A stretch of DNA of 27,369 nt from JAJZXY01 sp046706185 (GCA_046706185.1 JBJKPR010000047.1:1-27369); one strand, 5' to 3'. Positions 1-8,970 are shown, counted from the first letter of the stretch. Program-made: numbers and translations. The notes: generated by a model from the sequence alone, not told the origin.

Positions 1-33
1 TGTTGGGGGCCGTGCAGCGGGTGTGATTTGAAA

Positions 34-759
34 ATGTCAGGAGCGAGCTGGGGCAGGAACGGCGTGAGGCTGGACATACCGTTCTCCATTGCGGGGGTCA
101 GCACGCTCATGCTCCTCGAGAGCGCGGGGAGAATGAGTATTGTTGAGTGCGGTGACGGGGCGGCTGGGTACCTGTACAGCCTCTTCGGAAGAAAGGTGGA
201 GCTGTACGAAGCACTCGAAAGGGTCGTTGTCTCCCATGAGCACCTGGACCACGCTGGAGGGATCAACTCACTCCTGTGGCTGCTTGAAGTCGCAGGAAGA
301 AAAGGGAGCCTGAGCATTGTGACGCCTGAGGGCAAAAACGGCGGTCTGCACAAATCAGCCCTGCCTGTCTTGAGGGAAGTCACGTACGATGTCAGGTTCA
401 TAGACAGTTCCAAATCAGGGACAATTGATGAGGACGGCATATCCATCGAGAGTTTCATGACAAGGCACAGGAACAGCTTCCCGTCCAACAGATGCGGCGA
501 CGTTGTTCCGTCTGCAGGATACAGTATTGAGACTGGCGGAAAAAGGATCGTATTCTCGGGCGACACAGGACCTGTAAAAGCGCTTGACGAGAAATGCTCT
601 GATGCTGACCTCGCTGTCATTGAATCAACCTGGGAAAAACCAGTGGAATGCGAAGGATTGCACCTGACGGTGAAGGAGGCGATGGAATATGCTGCACTCG
701 CCAGGGACGCGATACTGGTCCATCCGCTGAGGAACAGGGAAGGCGGACTGCTTCTCTGA
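34..759 (+). CDS. MBL-fold metal-dependent hydrolase (RNase Z-like)
   Basis: The protein has the metallo-beta-lactamase metal-binding signature HxHxDH at residues 68-73 (SHEHLDHAGG) and a later SGDTGP segment, the usual position of the bridging Asp in RNase Z and related hydrolases. At about 241 residues it is shorter than classical tRNase Z (about 300). I see no obvious exosite arm, so a general phosphodiesterase or lactonase-like role is equally possible. I chose the ATG at 34 over the in-frame TTG at 28 because a GGTGTGAT stretch resembling a Shine-Dalgarno site ends about 7 bases before it, whereas it abuts the TTG. It converges on the histidine kinase with an 11-base gap. The fold is clear; the substrate is unknown. 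Confidence 0.85.
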   Translation: MSGASWGRNGVRLDIPFSIAGVSTLMLLESAGRMSIVECGDGAAGYLYSLFGRKVELYEALERVVVSHEHLDHAGGINSLLWLLEVAGRKGSLSIVTPEGKNGGLHKSALPVLREVTYDVRFIDSSKSGTIDEDGISIESFMTRHRNSFPSNRCGDVVPSAGYSIETGGKRIVFSGDTGPVKALDEKCSDADLAVIESTWEKPVECEGLHLTVKEAMEYAALARDAILVHPLRNREGGLLL

Positions 760-770
760 GCCGGTACGCT

Positions 771-3700
771 TCAGTGTATGTAGTTTGTGGCCGCAGTAAG
801 CCAGTCTTCAGTCGAAATTCCCTGCTTGACAGGAAGAAGGACATAAAACTTGGAGCCTTTGCCCAGCTCGCTGTCTGCCCATATTCTGCCTCCGTGCCTT
901 TCAACAATAAGCTTCGAAATTGGAAGACCCAGCCTGAAGCCTGTCCTGCTGTGAAGTATGGATGAATCGACTACGTGGAAACGGTCGAAAATGTAAGGAA
1001 GGTCCTCTGCCGGTATTCCCTTCCCCGTATCCTCGACTATCAAAAGTACACCCTCCCTTTCATCCTTCAGCCGCACAATTATGCTGCCCCCTTCCTGAGT
1101 GAACTTGATCGCGTTTCCCACAAGGTTGTTCAGCACCCTTTTTACGAGAGGGGCATTTGCCATGACTTTCATGACTATGCCTTTCGCTTCCATTTCGAGC
1201 TTTATCGACTTGGCATTGGCCGCGGGAGACAGCTGGGCACATATCTCCTCCACAACGGGCTGCAGTGAAACAAGAGACATTTCTGTCTCCAGCAGCATGG
1301 CCTCCATTCGTGTGAATTCAAGCATGTTGTTTATTATTTCAGTGAGTTCCGATATGCTTGCAATAAGGTTTTCAACGTTCTTCATTTCCAGCTCAGAGAA
1401 GCGTCCGACCTTTCCAAGCTTCATGAGCTCGATGTAGACCCGGATTGATGTAAGCGGGGTCCGGAGCTCGTGTGCTGCAATGCTCGAGAAGTTTGAGCGT
1501 AGCGTGTCCAGCCTCTTGAGTTTTGAGAGAGCGTTGAATGTTGCCTCCATGTTCCTTGAATTCTCAATTGCAGTCGATGCAAGCGCAGCGACAGACTCCA
1601 GGTAAGCAACTTCAGTCTTGCCGAATGTCTCATCCAGAGAGGATCTCATGCAGACAAGCAGGCCGAGGAGTTTTCCAGCGAATGAAATTGGTGTACCGAA
1701 GATACACTTCATGGACCTTCCCTCCGAAGCTTTATCGACAAGGGTCCTCTCCTCCCGGGGCACCAGGGAAATGACATCTGAGCACCCCTTCTCGCCCTGA
1801 ACATAAATATTGTTGCCGTTCTCCGAGAATATGGAGGTGAACCCCCTCCTCGGTTCATCCGCCGTGCCAATCTGAGTGGTCTCTTCCACCGTGTCTGAGA
1901 GAACCACTTCAGCGGACCTGTTTGCTATTGCGGCAAGGGCGGCGCTTCCTTTGTCGTCAAGAAGTTCGATCATACATACGTCGCACCCTAGGAACCTTCC
2001 AACTTCCTTCACAGTGCCGTTGAGCATCGATTTCATGTCGAAGGTCGAACTCAGGATCTTCGCGATTCCGAGCTCACTTCTCATTGCGCTTATCGTCCAG
2101 TCAATGCCTGAACGGCGGTTTCTGCTCTCGAAAATCAACCTCGTGGTATCAAGTGCGGCAGAGACCGTCTGGCTCTCCGAAGCCTGTGGCACCCTGCCAT
2201 CCGAATTGAGAAGAAGCAATGCTGTTGTCATGGGCCCGTCTGCGTCACCTGACGACATCACGGCGGCAGAGCTGATACCGTACCCATGGATTAGAGGAAA
2301 ATGCTTTCCGTCAACGCGAACGGTATCAAGCCTATTTCTGCCCCCTGTCCAGCCCTCCCTGTTCTCTACCGTCCTCATGAATGCCGTTACTTCTGCAAGG
2401 AGCGCGCCTTCATAGGGTGTCCTTGACCACTTGCCGAGCAGCGTTGTGCTGCCCCCATCCTTCAGAGTGGAGAACAGGAAGACGAAATCCTCCTGCATTG
2501 AACCACCGACAAGGGTGCACAACCTGTTCGCAATGTGAGCATCATCCATTGACCACCTGTTTTCCCTTGACATCAGCGACTGCGAGAACATGCGAAGGAA
2601 TTCATAACTGAGGTTTGAGGTGCCTATCGAGTCGTTCATAAACCGTGTTGCCGCAAGCATATTGGAAAGCATTCTGCATATCCGGACGAGTGTCTGGTCG
2701 TCGGATACCTCGGGCTTCTTGTTCTCCCTGAAACCTATCAGGAGCATCATCGATGGCACGCCGTCCTTGCTCACGCCCACCAGTCTGGCGCTGCTGAAGG
2801 AACTGTCGATCCCGAGCGAATCCCACAACCTTCTGCGCGTATTTTCCAGACCAACCGCAAAGGTACCGTTGCTTCTCGATGAAGAGCCTATCAGATTATA
2901 CTCCTGAAGCGTCAGGTTCCTCCTTGCGGATGACTTCATCTCCTGATCAGGCCGAAGAAGGAAGAATGCCTTTTCGTTTTCGTCATATGAGTAGAAGCGT
3001 ATCAGCTCTGCACCGGTAACAGACGAGACTATGCCGGAGACACTCGAAACGATCTCCATCTGCCCTTCTGTGAACTTCATCGTTTCAAGTCGATCGAAGA
3101 GGTACCCTGACAGCAATTCCGCCTTCCGCTGCCTGTTTATGGCGGCCGAGCCCCGTTCTTTGGAATCCAGCGCATACAGAAAGGGCCTGCAGCTCGAGGC
3201 AATCTCGTACCTCCTGCCGTTCCTGGAAACGCCGAAAAACAACATGATTGAATTTGAAGTAGAACCATGGGAGGAGAGTATGGAACATCCCTCAGAGCTT
3301 CCTGCAGATGCGCCAAACAACCTCTGAATTACAGCCCAGGCGTCATGATTTCGCTCCGCCGAGATTTCAACTATTCCGTCTGGAACGATGACAGACGATA
3401 TTTCGCCGCCCAGTATGAGCCCCTCCTGGATCTGAATACCATTTGTGAAGGAGCTCAGCACGCACCTGTATCCGGCCCCATCCCTCAATGCATATACGAC
3501 CCCTTCAATGCCCGGGAAATATTCAGGAATCAGGTCGCATGCATTCCATTCGCCGTTTCTGGCTACCGTGGACTGCCTTGTACCCGAAAGATATTTGCTC
3601 AGCATTGAGGACACCTTCCTTTCGTCATCAAGCCTGTGCAGCGCGCCTATCAGACCAAGCTTGTTCTCAGCGCTTCGCGCAAGGATCTCTATGCCCAGGA

Positions 3701-4685
3701 GATCCTCCTCCTTCATCTTGCGTGGCAAATCAACCTTGAATTCGAGGATAGCGGACGGGTTTTCATTCTGCCTCAGTACAACGAGAACTCTCGTACCTCC
3801 GGCCGGATGACCCTCGGTCGAACCGCGGTCAACCGCTGATTGCACCTCGACGCAGACTGGGCTGCGGGAGGGAATGGATTCGGCGAAGAAGTGGTCATCC
3901 GAGATGGAAATCACCTCTCCCTTCTTCCTCGGCGGAAGGCAGTCGCATTGCTCAAGTTCCGCTGCGCCCTGGGAAGCGGCCAGTGACCACCAGCAGAAGG
4001 AGTTGCTTTGCTGGATAAGTGATTTTACAGACGATATGAATTCAAACCTGAGTGTGACCTCATCAGCTGATTTGCCGATGAGTTCAAGGCATCTGAGTAG
4101 CTGGACTGCCCTGTGAGACCATGGCCCAGCAGCTTTGCCGTTCACCATCTCTTCGACGGTCAGAGAAGCTGGCGCCTGTGACACTGCTGCATTTGCAGCT
4201 CCGACCTTCTGCATAATCGTATCCTCCGACGGTGAGGCAGCTATGTCAGCATCATGTCCCCTGGCCTGGAACGAATGCTGCCCCGAGTAGCGTTCAACGG
4301 CACTCTGAAGAGAGTTTACGAGCCCAGCGCCAATCTCGCTTGCAGCAAGGAGACGAAGCTCAAGGAATGAGCCGTCCGGCAGAGGAAAGGAGAAGACGCG
4401 CTCGACTAGCATTGTTTGGCCATCCTGAAATGCTGCGACGTTGTCCGCACCCGGAAGGTACCTCTCCAGCAACGCCTGTGCGCGATCGGGAGATATGAAT
4501 GGCGAATTTATGGAATAAAGGACTTCATTGCCAGTCTTGCCTTCAAGCGACATGGAGAGGACCGCAACACCCCCTGCCTTTTCCATGAGCCCTGATGCAA
4601 TGACGGCCAGCGATTCAAGATGCTTTGCCATTGATCCGCCAAGCGCCCCCCCTCCTTCCTTGCGCACTTGAACCAAATAAGTCAT
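771..4685 (-). CDS. Large soluble GAF-domain sensor histidine kinase
   Basis: This 1304-residue protein ends in a full kinase core: an H-box HELRTPL with the phospho-accepting His near residue 1072, an N-box (NNLVGNAIKF), a G1 box (EDTGKGIP), an F-box (YIFDRF) and a slightly divergent G2 box (GFRLGLPI where GxGLGL is usual). A GAF domain lies at about residues 880-1045. The preceding 850 residues look like several more divergent GAF-type sensor modules. No transmembrane segment or signal peptide is visible, so it should sense an intracellular cue. The frame stays open to an ATG at 4784, but the ATG at 4685 has an AATATG element about 30 bases upstream and suits a leaderless transcript. A further in-frame ATG lies at 4631. 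No response regulator is fused; the nearest is the CheY-like gene at 8971. It is divergent from the three KaiC-like genes. Confidence 0.9.
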   Translation of the reverse strand: MTYLVQVRKEGGGALGGSMAKHLESLAVIASGLMEKAGGVAVLSMSLEGKTGNEVLYSINSPFISPDRAQALLERYLPGADNVAAFQDGQTMLVERVFSFPLPDGSFLELRLLAASEIGAGLVNSLQSAVERYSGQHSFQARGHDADIAASPSEDTIMQKVGAANAAVSQAPASLTVEEMVNGKAAGPWSHRAVQLLRCLELIGKSADEVTLRFEFISSVKSLIQQSNSFCWWSLAASQGAAELEQCDCLPPRKKGEVISISDDHFFAESIPSRSPVCVEVQSAVDRGSTEGHPAGGTRVLVVLRQNENPSAILEFKVDLPRKMKEEDLLGIEILARSAENKLGLIGALHRLDDERKVSSMLSKYLSGTRQSTVARNGEWNACDLIPEYFPGIEGVVYALRDGAGYRCVLSSFTNGIQIQEGLILGGEISSVIVPDGIVEISAERNHDAWAVIQRLFGASAGSSEGCSILSSHGSTSNSIMLFFGVSRNGRRYEIASSCRPFLYALDSKERGSAAINRQRKAELLSGYLFDRLETMKFTEGQMEIVSSVSGIVSSVTGAELIRFYSYDENEKAFFLLRPDQEMKSSARRNLTLQEYNLIGSSSRSNGTFAVGLENTRRRLWDSLGIDSSFSSARLVGVSKDGVPSMMLLIGFRENKKPEVSDDQTLVRICRMLSNMLAATRFMNDSIGTSNLSYEFLRMFSQSLMSRENRWSMDDAHIANRLCTLVGGSMQEDFVFLFSTLKDGGSTTLLGKWSRTPYEGALLAEVTAFMRTVENREGWTGGRNRLDTVRVDGKHFPLIHGYGISSAAVMSSGDADGPMTTALLLLNSDGRVPQASESQTVSAALDTTRLIFESRNRRSGIDWTISAMRSELGIAKILSSTFDMKSMLNGTVKEVGRFLGCDVCMIELLDDKGSAALAAIANRSAEVVLSDTVEETTQIGTADEPRRGFTSIFSENGNNIYVQGEKGCSDVISLVPREERTLVDKASEGRSMKCIFGTPISFAGKLLGLLVCMRSSLDETFGKTEVAYLESVAALASTAIENSRNMEATFNALSKLKRLDTLRSNFSSIAAHELRTPLTSIRVYIELMKLGKVGRFSELEMKNVENLIASISELTEIINNMLEFTRMEAMLLETEMSLVSLQPVVEEICAQLSPAANAKSIKLEMEAKGIVMKVMANAPLVKRVLNNLVGNAIKFTQEGGSIIVRLKDEREGVLLIVEDTGKGIPAEDLPYIFDRFHVVDSSILHSRTGFRLGLPISKLIVERHGGRIWADSELGKGSKFYVLLPVKQGISTEDWLTAATNYIH

Positions 4686-4899
4686 GTTTCTACACTGTCC
4701 AGAGGTTTCATATTCCAGATTGGACCCGCGAGGTGAATAGGGGTGCAGGCTCTTACGGGTTGCAGACGCTGCCCTGTGCCGCAAATCAAAATGCGCTGCC
4801 TTTTAAGTGTTGGCACGCCAATTTCACATACAGAATTTTTTGGCAAAGCGGACTGTTTGCCAGACTGTTATTTGCAAAAAAGAACTTCATCTCGACAAT

Positions 4900-4909
4900 C
4901 TTAAATATC
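4900..4909 (+). promoter_or_regulatory. TATA box of the KaiC-like operon
   Basis: CTTAAATATC lies about 46 bases before the TTG start at 4951, predicting a transcript start near 4930 and a leader of about 20 bases containing the AGGCGGT Shine-Dalgarno site. The rest of the divergent gap (4686-4950) shows no other clear element. Confidence 0.6.
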
Positions 4910-4950
4910 ATTCCCCGCGCTGAACTTCCATTAAAATCCAGGCGGTCAGC

Positions 4951-5703
4951 TTGTCGGAACTTCAACTAGAAACAGTGATACCCATGCGTTCCTCCATACT
5001 GCTAGTTGGACCTCCGGGCAGCGGGAAGACCGAGCTTGCACTCAACCTGTCGAGGAAATGGGTCCAGAGAGGGGAGAAAACACTGTTTGTCACGATTCAG
5101 GGGTCCGGCAACGACGTAATTGCCCGGGTTTCTCCGACTGATGTGGACGGAAACATCGATTCGTTGCTGCGCGTCATCGACTGCTACGTGCCGCAATCTG
5201 AGGCGATTGAGAACAGACTGATTGTGAACACAAACGGCATAGCGCACCTTGAGAGCATTTCGCTTGCCATTTCCACCGTGGTTGATTCTCTCGGAACGCC
5301 TGTAAGAATCGTAATAGACGGAATGTCCTCCCTCTTCCTCTACAACGCACCACAGACGATGTCCAAATTCGTGCAGGTCCTGTCTACAAAGACAAAACTG
5401 GAATACGGCTCTATATTGTTTGTTGTGGTGGAGGGAATGCACGAATCGCTGACGATGAACACAATGATGTCACTGGTCGATGGCGTGATAGACATAAAGG
5501 AGGATGAGCAGCTGAGGAGATACATCAGGATAAGATACATGAAAGGCAGTAAGATTGACCCGAGCTGGTATCTCTACACGCTTGAGAACGGGGAGGTATT
5601 TTTCAGTGCCATTTCAGCCGAGAAAGGGGTGAATAGCACCGGGACCCGGCAGGGAAGGCGCAGCAGCCCCAGCGCTTTCAAAGAGAAGAGTGATCATGCT
5701 TGA
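4951..5703 (+). CDS. KaiC/ArlH-like RecA-fold ATPase 1, probably inactive
   Basis: The 250-residue single RecA-like domain has a Walker A motif GPPGSGKT (residues 20-27) and a Walker B strand ending at Asp123 (RIVIDG). After the second strand, where KaiC has its catalytic Glu pair, the sequence reads FVTIQGSG, so both acidic residues are absent. ATP binding without efficient hydrolysis is therefore likely, as in a regulatory partner. The C-terminal half resembles ArlH/FlaH-type proteins in general layout. The start is TTG at 4951, supported by AGGCGGT a few bases upstream; an ATG at 4984 is the alternative but would leave little before the P-loop. It is the first gene of a three-gene operon and its stop overlaps the next start (TTGA). 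Confidence 0.85.
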   Translation: MSELQLETVIPMRSSILLVGPPGSGKTELALNLSRKWVQRGEKTLFVTIQGSGNDVIARVSPTDVDGNIDSLLRVIDCYVPQSEAIENRLIVNTNGIAHLESISLAISTVVDSLGTPVRIVIDGMSSLFLYNAPQTMSKFVQVLSTKTKLEYGSILFVVVEGMHESLTMNTMMSLVDGVIDIKEDEQLRRYIRIRYMKGSKIDPSWYLYTLENGEVFFSAISAEKGVNSTGTRQGRRSSPSAFKEKSDHA

Positions 5704-6416
5704 TTGGAAAGGAAGAACTTGGTCGAGTCAAGACGTACGTTGAAGGGCTCGACCAGGTAATCGGTGGAGGAATACCGAAGGGCAGTGTTGTGCTGATTTC
5801 AGGCAATCCTGGAACGATGAAATCATCTTTTGCATTCAGCATACTGCAGAAGAATGCAAAGGTGCAGGGGATCAGGTCCGCTTATGTTTCTCTGGAGCAG
5901 AGCAAGGAAAGCCTGATAAGACAGATGAGATCGATGAAACTCGATGTCTCAGATAATGCAGACCTGCGGGTCATTGATTTGGGCAGCATCAGGGAGGAAC
6001 TTGAGCTTGCGACAGCGGACGACACTGTGATTTCGGTCCTCAAGGAATATCTCATCCAGGAGTTGCAGGACTGGAACTGCAGCATACTCGTGCTTGATTC
6101 TCTTGACGTGCTTGAGCTTTCGTCCGGCATCAGCTCCAAGAGGAGTCACATATTCTTCCTTTTTGAGTGGCTCAGGGAGATGGGACTCACGTCTCTTCTT
6201 ATTTCCGAATCAAATCCCGAGGAGGTCCTTGAGAAAGGGTACGAGGAGGGCTACCTCGCAGACGGCATAATCAATCTGACACTCGAATCCGAAGATGGAG
6301 ATCTTGTGAGAAGAAGGATACGATGTGTGAAAATGAGGAACACACAGCATGAAACTGCTTACTTCTCACTTCAGTTTTCAGCAGGGAAATTCATGGTCAT
6401 GCAATCGATAGGTTGA
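5700..6416 (+). CDS. KaiC-like RecA-fold ATPase 2
   Basis: This 238-residue protein begins with the KaiC-family signature GLDQVIGGGIPKGS and has a Walker A GNPGTMKSS (residues 35-43), a Glu after the second strand (VSLEQS, Glu66), a Walker B ILVLDS (Asp133) and the family's KMRNTQH strand near residues 211-217. It is one complete KaiC domain, unlike the double-domain cyanobacterial KaiC. The TTG start lies within the stop of the preceding gene, implying translational coupling and possibly a fixed stoichiometry. In archaea such single-domain proteins are thought to act as ATP-dependent signalling hubs; its partner here is unknown, and the adjacent kinase is a candidate by inference. Confidence 0.88.
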   Translation: MIGKEELGRVKTYVEGLDQVIGGGIPKGSVVLISGNPGTMKSSFAFSILQKNAKVQGIRSAYVSLEQSKESLIRQMRSMKLDVSDNADLRVIDLGSIREELELATADDTVISVLKEYLIQELQDWNCSILVLDSLDVLELSSGISSKRSHIFFLFEWLREMGLTSLLISESNPEEVLEKGYEEGYLADGIINLTLESEDGDLVRRRIRCVKMRNTQHETAYFSLQFSAGKFMVMQSIG

Positions 6417-6422
6417 TCGAAG

Positions 6423-7646
6423 ATGCCGAACGTTCAATTCTGTCCTGTATGTGGTTATGCTTTGAAGAGGCTCGACACACAGTGCGGCAGATGCGGGGAA
6501 ACCGTAGCCGAGGAACCTGAACAGTTGAGCGCTCCTCCCAGAAGACGGTCATCAACGGCACGCACGCTCGGAGACTATTCCATAGAAGCCATAGGCGCCG
6601 GCGGGGATGTTGAAGCATCCCCGAGCAGCCTTCAGCCCGCGGCTCGCGACTACGGGATCCGGGACATAAACCAGAGGAGCGCCCGAAATGACTACTCAGG
6701 AAGAGGTGTGCAGGAGCTTCAGAAAGAGTTGAGGGACTTGAATGAAAGGATTGCAAAGATGGATGAGGCCAAAAGACATGAAGCGCCAAGGGTGCCGATT
6801 GAGCCTCAGGCAGTCCAGCTTTCACGTGTGATGTTCAAGTCTGATGTGGTCAAGCATTTCAGAAGAAGAAGCGACACAGAGTTCAAATCGATTGTCGCGA
6901 AGCATGTGGCGGCAATGCAGGAGACGGTGCACAACAGAGTGAGTGAAAAGAGGGGCAGTGAACCAGCTTACCACATGTTCATCGATGACAAGATAGTAAG
7001 CCCTGGCGTGTACGACAGTTCGGTGGTGCTTTTTGTAGGGCCTGCTGGGTCGATGAAGTCAACGATGGCAGCGTACACAGTGGCACAGATGGCCAGAAAG
7101 AGCGGCAGCAAGGCGGTTTACATGCTCCTCGATGAGTCGAAGAGCAAGTTTGAGAACAGGCTTGGCAAGCTGAACATAATAACCGAAGCAGATCCCATTC
7201 GGGTCAAGGATGGAAGCGACATCAGGGAGAACACAGCAGACATGACAGGGAACTGGCGAAGGGTGATGATGGAGTACCTCAGAATGGAATACAGAAGAAA
7301 GCCGTTCCAATTCCTTGTTATGGACAATCTGAACGCAATGCATTCGATGGTGAGAAACGAGAATGAAAGGAGGGCGACCTTTGAATTCTTCGACTGGGTC
7401 AGGACGCTCGGGCTTACTACGATAGTGGTCAGGGAAGGGGAGTATTCGATGACAGTGCATTCAAAAGGAGCCGAGGCGTACCTTGCTGACGGCGTTGTTC
7501 AGTTCCACAGGAGAAAGAGAGGGGACGGCGCTCTAGTGCCTATGTTTCGTGTCCTCAAGATGAGGGGAGCTGAGATAGACAGCAGGTACTTCGCCCTTCA
7601 GGTCTCTTCAGGCAACCTGAGGTTCGTATCTGCAGTCGCAACATGA
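6423..7646 (+). CDS. Zinc-ribbon KaiC-like ATPase 3
   Basis: The 407-residue protein has three parts. Residues 7-24 form a zinc ribbon with CPVC and CGRC knuckles. Residues about 95-117 form a short coiled coil (LQKELRDLNERI) after a low-complexity linker. A KaiC-like ATPase occupies about 180-405, with Walker A GPAGSMKST (206-214), acidic residues after the second strand (LLDES), Walker B FLVMDN (Asp301) and the LKMRG strand near 378-382. It starts 6 bases after the preceding stop, so it is in the same operon. The zinc ribbon and coiled coil suggest assembly or recruitment of a partner. Its last 49 bases overlap galT on the other strand, which is unusual but fits both reading frames. Confidence 0.87.
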   Translation: MPNVQFCPVCGYALKRLDTQCGRCGETVAEEPEQLSAPPRRRSSTARTLGDYSIEAIGAGGDVEASPSSLQPAARDYGIRDINQRSARNDYSGRGVQELQKELRDLNERIAKMDEAKRHEAPRVPIEPQAVQLSRVMFKSDVVKHFRRRSDTEFKSIVAKHVAAMQETVHNRVSEKRGSEPAYHMFIDDKIVSPGVYDSSVVLFVGPAGSMKSTMAAYTVAQMARKSGSKAVYMLLDESKSKFENRLGKLNIITEADPIRVKDGSDIRENTADMTGNWRRVMMEYLRMEYRRKPFQFLVMDNLNAMHSMVRNENERRATFEFFDWVRTLGLTTIVVREGEYSMTVHSKGAEAYLADGVVQFHRRKRGDGALVPMFRVLKMRGAEIDSRYFALQVSSGNLRFVSAVAT

Positions 7647-8671
7647 GCGTCAACCGTGGACTGGCGCGAGTAAGACGGCTGGCCCGCGAGTTGCCTTGCA
7701 GCGCTCTCGGGCGAAAGTGTATTTATGTAGAAGCCGGTGCCCCGCTCGAACCCGGCGACCCTGCTAACTCTGGGAGTTATCTCTAGATGCCAGTGGTAGA
7801 ACGTGTAGTCTCTGCCGTTGAGTGGTGAAGTGTGGATATAGAAATTGTACGGCGGGTCGTCCAGCAGCGTGTAGAGAGAATTCAGGCACCTCCTGAGAAT
7901 GTCCGCAAGCTCCGCGATCTCATGCTCGTTCAGGCTTGTGAAACTGGGCATGTGTCTCTTGGGAAGTATCATCATTTCATACGGGTACTTTGAAGCATAC
8001 GGGGTGATGCAGACAAACGAGCCGTTCTGGAAGACAACCCTCCTGCCATCCTTGAGTTCCTCGTTGATTATGCTGTCGAATATGCATTCCCCGCCCATGT
8101 CCGTGTAGAAATTGTCGGCACCTCTAATCTCTGAGGCAACATGCACGGGTATCATGGGGGTCGCTATCAGCTGGCTGTGCGGATGCTCAAGAGAAGCACC
8201 GGCCTCGGCTCCGTGATTTTCGAATATTATGATGTATTTGAAACGCCTGTCTTTCGAGAGGTCTGCCAGCCTGTACTTGTACATTTCGATTACCTCCTTG
8301 ACCTGACCCACAGGAAGAAGTGCAAGCGGCTTGTCATGCTCTGGCGACTCTATTATCACCTCGTGGCATCCGACACCGCTGATACTGCTGAATACTGACA
8401 CTGATCGCCTCTCCACAGAATCCTCAATCCTGAGCGCAGGGAACTTGTTAGGCACCGTTCTAATCCACCACCCCGGTGAGTCTGGAAGCGTTCCGGCTGG
8501 CCTGAATGCATAAATTTCCGGCGGCGTCTGCTTCTCGTTACCGGCGCAGAACGCACAGCTGCCGTTCTGAATCTTCAGGTGTGTCCTTATGAAGTCCTTT
8601 GGCCTTTTGGCCCTCTCCTCAGAAATCACGACCCATGTGTCAGTGATGTAGTCTTTTCTGATCTCAGACAA
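7598..8671 (-). CDS. galT: Galactose-1-phosphate uridylyltransferase (GalT)
   Basis: GalT exchanges UMP between UDP-glucose and galactose-1-phosphate in the Leloir pathway. The 357-residue sequence shows the family's N-terminal phrase TDTWVVISEERAKRPKDF, a CAFC zinc knuckle (residues 39-42), the active-site HPHSQ (163-167; the His of the second position is the nucleotide-carrying one) and a C-terminal FYHWHLEITPR block. Length matches the family. The start is a TTG; no other start lies upstream of the conserved N-terminus, and a GGAAGTG element sits about 13 bases before it. A TATA-like TTTATGTTT lies near 8725 on the same strand. The C-terminal 16 codons run antisense into the third KaiC-like gene. 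Confidence 0.93.
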   Translation of the reverse strand: MSEIRKDYITDTWVVISEERAKRPKDFIRTHLKIQNGSCAFCAGNEKQTPPEIYAFRPAGTLPDSPGWWIRTVPNKFPALRIEDSVERRSVSVFSSISGVGCHEVIIESPEHDKPLALLPVGQVKEVIEMYKYRLADLSKDRRFKYIIIFENHGAEAGASLEHPHSQLIATPMIPVHVASEIRGADNFYTDMGGECIFDSIINEELKDGRRVVFQNGSFVCITPYASKYPYEMMILPKRHMPSFTSLNEHEIAELADILRRCLNSLYTLLDDPPYNFYIHTSPLNGRDYTFYHWHLEITPRVSRVAGFERGTGFYINTLSPESAARQLAGQPSYSRQSTVDAHVATADTNLRLPEET

Positions 8672-8775
8672 GTGCCCTTTTCACTTCCTTACAGTAGACA
8701 CGTTATTAATTCCCTGTAGCAAAACATAAACGTATGCAGCCCGGACATCAACTTGTCGTCAGAAGAATTAAAACA

Positions 8776-8790
8776 GATATTTATTAATTT
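8776..8790 (+). promoter_or_regulatory. TATA box preceding a putative RNA gene
   Basis: GATATTTATTAATTT in an AT-rich pocket would place a transcript start near 8808-8813, shortly before the folded segment at 8828-8900 and far before any start codon. Confidence 0.45.
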
Positions 8791-8811
8791 AGAAGCACGA
8801 TATTCTTTATC

Positions 8812-8905
8812 ATGGTCATTAGGCTACAGCACCGTTACTGCGCTCGACCCCTCGAATCTCATCGGACTACCCATCCGGAGGAATTCGACCGGACGGTGCT
8901 TTTTG
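8812..8905 (+). ncRNA. Putative structured small RNA with T-run terminator
   Basis: The segment 8828-8900 can fold as nested helices. A perfect 8-bp closing stem pairs AGCACCGT (8828-8835) with ACGGTGCT (8893-8900). A 6-bp helix pairs TCGAAT (8852-8857) with ATTCGA (8883-8888). An apical TCGGA/TCCGGA helix with one bulge carries a 7-base loop. Five Ts follow the closing stem directly, like a terminator, and a TATA box lies upstream at the right distance. The folded part is 73 bases long, but no tRNA cloverleaf fits on either strand. A separate TATA box for the downstream cheY lies after it, so it is probably its own unit rather than a leader. Ends are approximate and the family is not recognised. 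Confidence 0.45.
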
Positions 8906-8926
8906 GTGACACGGGTGTAGAACTTA

Positions 8927-8935
8927 TTTTATAAA
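8927..8935 (+). promoter_or_regulatory. TATA box of cheY-nfo operon
   Basis: TTTTATAAA lies about 40 bases before the TTG start at 8971 and predicts a transcript start near 8955. That is just at or before the AAGGAGATG ribosome binding site, so the leader must be short. Confidence 0.55.
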
Positions 8936-8970
8936 CATATCAAAATCACCGTAGCAAGGAGATGTAAGGG

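Noticed and set aside
8828..8900. tRNA gene (73 bases with a perfect closing stem)
   Set aside because: No T-arm with a TTCRA loop and 5-bp stem, no D-arm and no anticodon arm could be placed on either strand.
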